Below are positions 17,857-20,494 of a stretch of 20,494 bases of DNA, piece by piece. The DNA is taken from assembly GCA_000934455.1 (NCBI GenBank), contig JXUT01146323.1, positions 1 through 20,494 on the forward strand, in the 5' to 3' direction. The notes under the pieces are model-generated. The model had not been told where the DNA came from. It worked only from the letters and a program-made list of their open reading frames with translations, and searched no databases. Source of the stretch: Apostichopus parvimensis (Eukaryota; Echinodermata; Holothuroidea; Aspidochirotida; Stichopodidae). How positions within the stretch are numbered: the first letter of the stretch is position 1; each line of letters begins with the position of its first letter. Made by a program: the position numbers and the translations under genes.

Positions 17857-19580
17857 TTGTGACATTTGCATCATATGGCCGCTATTGACTCTTTAAGGGT
17901 TTTACCTCACTTGTGATTCGTCAACTAGCCTGCCAGATGGTACACCTCCTTGGTTAAGTCTCTGATCGTTACTGTCTGTGATATTTGTGTCCGGGGAAAG
18001 GGCTGAAGTATAGAGTCCTTCATACCAAATTATGACTTCCATATGGACTCTCAGGGAATTTTCATATTTCATGTTTATCAAATATTGTCTAGTAATGTAC
18101 TCAATTTACAGCAAAATTTAAATAGTTTGAATTTTTGTGTTATAGAAACTACTCAAGTGGTGATTCTACAGCATTTGACTCATGTGGCTTTGAAGCGTGG
18201 TTTATACTTACAAACTTGTGCTCTAAAATTAGGAGAAAGGTAACACTCAGTCTATGAGGTGACTGGTGAGGGTATTGAACTACATAGTGTTGCATGGTTT
18301 GATGTGATATGTAAACCAAGAAGATTTTGTGTGATGGAAAGTAGAAGTGAGCAGTCTGTCACTACAAAATTTAATTTGCAGTTTGTTGTAGTAGGTTTGA
18401 AGAAAGATGGATTTATTATAAAACCTTAGAATATATTATACGTTTCGTTCATGCAGCCTCAAAAGCTTTCAGACAAGATATTTAGTTATCTCATAGATGG
18501 GGCTCAAGTTTTTATGAAATCACCCGTATACAGTTAAGAGATGTAGCTGAGACAATAAAAAACTTATTGATGCTTTATCTCAGTGAGGTGAAAGAAAAAT
18601 TACAGCAGCTTTGCAAATATTTTGATTGAGTTAGTAACAGTCACTTATATAGAGGTGGATTGAAAACTTGCAGTGTAATAATTCTGCAGTTTCATTCTGC
18701 CTAATTTCAGCCAATCACACTGAGGTTACTCATAAACGACAACCTAATGTCTTATTATAATAATTAACATTCAGCAATAAATAGCAATGATATTCCAAAT
18801 GTGTTTAATAACACAGTAGACTACTTACTTGTTTATGTTTGTATAGCAGTCTTAAGGTTTCTGTTTAATTGTGTCCGAAGACTTATGTATGAATGGAAAA
18901 GACAGATGTTATGTGCTCAAATCAACAAGAGTGTACCATAGGTTATAATCCAATGCCTGCCAAGTCTTTTGCAATTTGCAGTGCATCACAGAATTTGCTT
19001 CAGAACACAACATTTGCATAATTTCTTTCAATTTGTGTGTTGGTGGGCAGTGTCATAACTCTAGGATAAATAGGTAATGAAACAAGTTATAAAGACAAAC
19101 CTTGATTGTTTGCACATAGAAAGCATCATCTGAGTTGGAGTTAATCCAAGGACACTATTAGCATTTCGTTGAAGGATTAAGTGGATCTAAAAGTCTAAAT
19201 AAAAATGGTAATAATGTTTTTTTCTTTTGTACAGGAAGTTTCATATGTAGTTTCTTGAGGAAGTAAGTGCTACTGGAAATATGATCCTTTGCCTAAGTTT
19301 TTTTTTTTTTGTGCACTATGTGCTTCCATTTCTAGAAGAAACAGAAAACACTAGAATCCAATGCCAACTGAATGCTGCAAACAGCAGCTCGCCTAGGGAG
19401 GATCAAAAGTAGTGTTGGTTAACCCATCTTCATCATTTGAGAAAAGAGCAACATTAGCATATATTATGTTAACTACTGCGATAAAACCCCTTACTGTGCA
19501 GGACTTGAAAGGCATATTTTATTTGTGGGCCTTTTCATCACATTCAGCGGTTAGTTGTCTTAATAAAAAAAATAGGGTCT

Positions 19581-19592
19581 GTGTGTGTGTGT
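19581..19592 (+). repeat. (GT)6 microsatellite
   Basis: Six perfect GT dinucleotides in the 3' flank. Confidence 0.75.
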
Positions 19593-20069
19593 CTATGTTG
19601 GGTAGGATGGAGCTCATATTCATGCCGCCACACACAAATGGAACATGACATACTTTTATTTCCGTTTGCAGCTTCTGAAAAATGTTTTTCCATTGTACCA
19701 TGGTTTATAAGCTTGAATAAGAGGACCTTCTTCTGCATTTTAAAAATCTACTAGATTACCAACAACTTCTTCACTCTTTTTTCAAAACACTTATCAATTT
19801 ACTCTTTACTATACATTTTTACTTTAGAAAGCCTGACCACTGCTGTACCTATATCTTTCATTGATAAGGGATTACTTCAAGAAAACTAAACATAGTTGTC
19901 CCTTTATAGAAGGATATGCAATATTGTAGATTTAATTTTGCATGGCAAAGGTTACATTTTTTCTAATAAATTGTAAAACTAGTCAAGGTGTAAACTAGTA
20001 ATGTGAGAAATAAACAAATGCCAGTCTTGGTATGCAATATGATGGAGTAATATTGGGGTAATGGTGGAT

Positions 20070-20095
20070 GGGAGGGGAGAGAGGGAGGGAGGGGG
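20070..20095 (+). repeat. Candidate G-quadruplex in 3' flank
   Basis: Runs GGG, GGGG, GGG, GGG and GGGGG are separated by loops of 1, 5, 1 and 1 bases on the plus strand, a strong match to the G3+N1-7 pattern. It is followed by (GAA)5 at 20111-20125. Confidence 0.6.
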
Positions 20096-20110
20096 AATTT
20101 GGCTGAGCAA

Positions 20111-20125
20111 GAAGAAGAAGAAGAA
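20111..20125 (+). repeat. (GAA)5 microsatellite
   Basis: Five perfect GAA trinucleotides. Confidence 0.75.
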
Positions 20126-20494
20126 ACAAGGTTAGACATGAATGATGGTATATTTAGATTATGAAATGTTCACATTGTAAGATATTGTTTAATACATTTT
20201 TCTTTCCTTTTTTTTTTCTTTTTCATTATTTTCATTTCATTGAAGTCATTTTTCATGAGAATTACAAACATTGAGAATGTTGAAAAGAGAACTAATAGAG
20301 AGGATCTGAAAATATTATGCATTGTCTCTTTGGGGAAATTATTTTCTTTGTATTATTTCCACTAATACAAGACTTGAATATCGCTAACAACATAATAGAA
20401 AGTGTAACCAGGGGATTATTTGCTACTTAAATATCGCAAAATCGCCGTCAAGCATACTCAAAACCATTGACACTTTAAAAAAGGACAACCAACT

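Larger units (their letters stand above)
17378..20494 (+). other. 3' UTR and downstream flank of BAZ1A
   Basis: No further coding exon is supported on either strand over these 3.1 kb; open frames are short and featureless. The first AATAAA lies at 17748-17753, others at 18554, 18776, 19198, 19562, 19965 and 20009, so transcript ends cannot be fixed. Also present are GGAT repeats at 17764-17781, (GT)6 at 19581-19592, a G-rich tract at 20070-20095 and (GAA)5 at 20111-20125. Confidence 0.75.

Noticed and set aside
1..20494. Bacterial-type systems, CRISPR arrays, operons or coding transposons
   Set aside because: The window is one spliced animal gene with introns. There is no compact gene array, no regularly spaced repeat-spacer pattern and no transposase or reverse-transcriptase motifs.

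Overview
The window is spliced, AT-rich animal genomic DNA carrying most of one plus-strand gene. Joining 14 exons across GT-AG introns with fully consistent phases gives 1,435 uninterrupted residues and a stop at 17375-17377. The product is recognisable as BAZ1A/ACF1, the large non-catalytic subunit of the ISWI remodelling complexes ACF and CHRAC. The gene enters from beyond the left edge: the WAC domain, the DDT domain and the start codon lie upstream of base 1. Introns of a few hundred bases to 3.7 kb and an ACF1 with more than one PHD finger suggest an invertebrate. A marine deuterostome such as an echinoderm is my low-confidence guess. Residue numbers below are local: residue 1 is the codon at 164-166.

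Layout: 162-1788 (exons 1-3) encode the post-DDT segment and the WHIM1 motif. 2369-3722 (exon 4) encodes a charged coiled-coil-like stretch, WHIM2, a long acidic insert and WHIM3. 4591-5671 (exons 5-7) encode the linker. 6307-7724 (exons 8-9) encode the conserved pre-PHD helix segment, PHD finger 1, an extreme Glu/Asp tract and AT-hook-like basic patches. 10779-10973 (exon 10) encodes PHD finger 2 and 14634-14824 (exon 11) PHD finger 3. 15289-15642 (exon 12) is a charged linker. 16435-16595 and 17030-17377 (exons 13-14) encode the bromodomain and a basic C-terminus. The 3.1 kb after the stop holds 3' UTR and flanking sequence with several AATAAA signals.

The parts would work together as a chromatin-targeting scaffold: the WHIM region supports the ISWI ATPase module, the PHD fingers contact histone tails and the bromodomain reads acetyl-lysine.

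No second gene, RNA gene, CRISPR array or coding transposon was found. Points of interest are three PHD fingers where vertebrate BAZ1A has one and fly ACF1 two, three in-frame acceptors inside the PHD1 coding region, a bromodomain with Gly in place of Trp in the WPF shelf, a cluster of SUMO-type sites, and several intronic repeat arrays, one carrying nuclear-receptor-type AGGTCA direct repeats.
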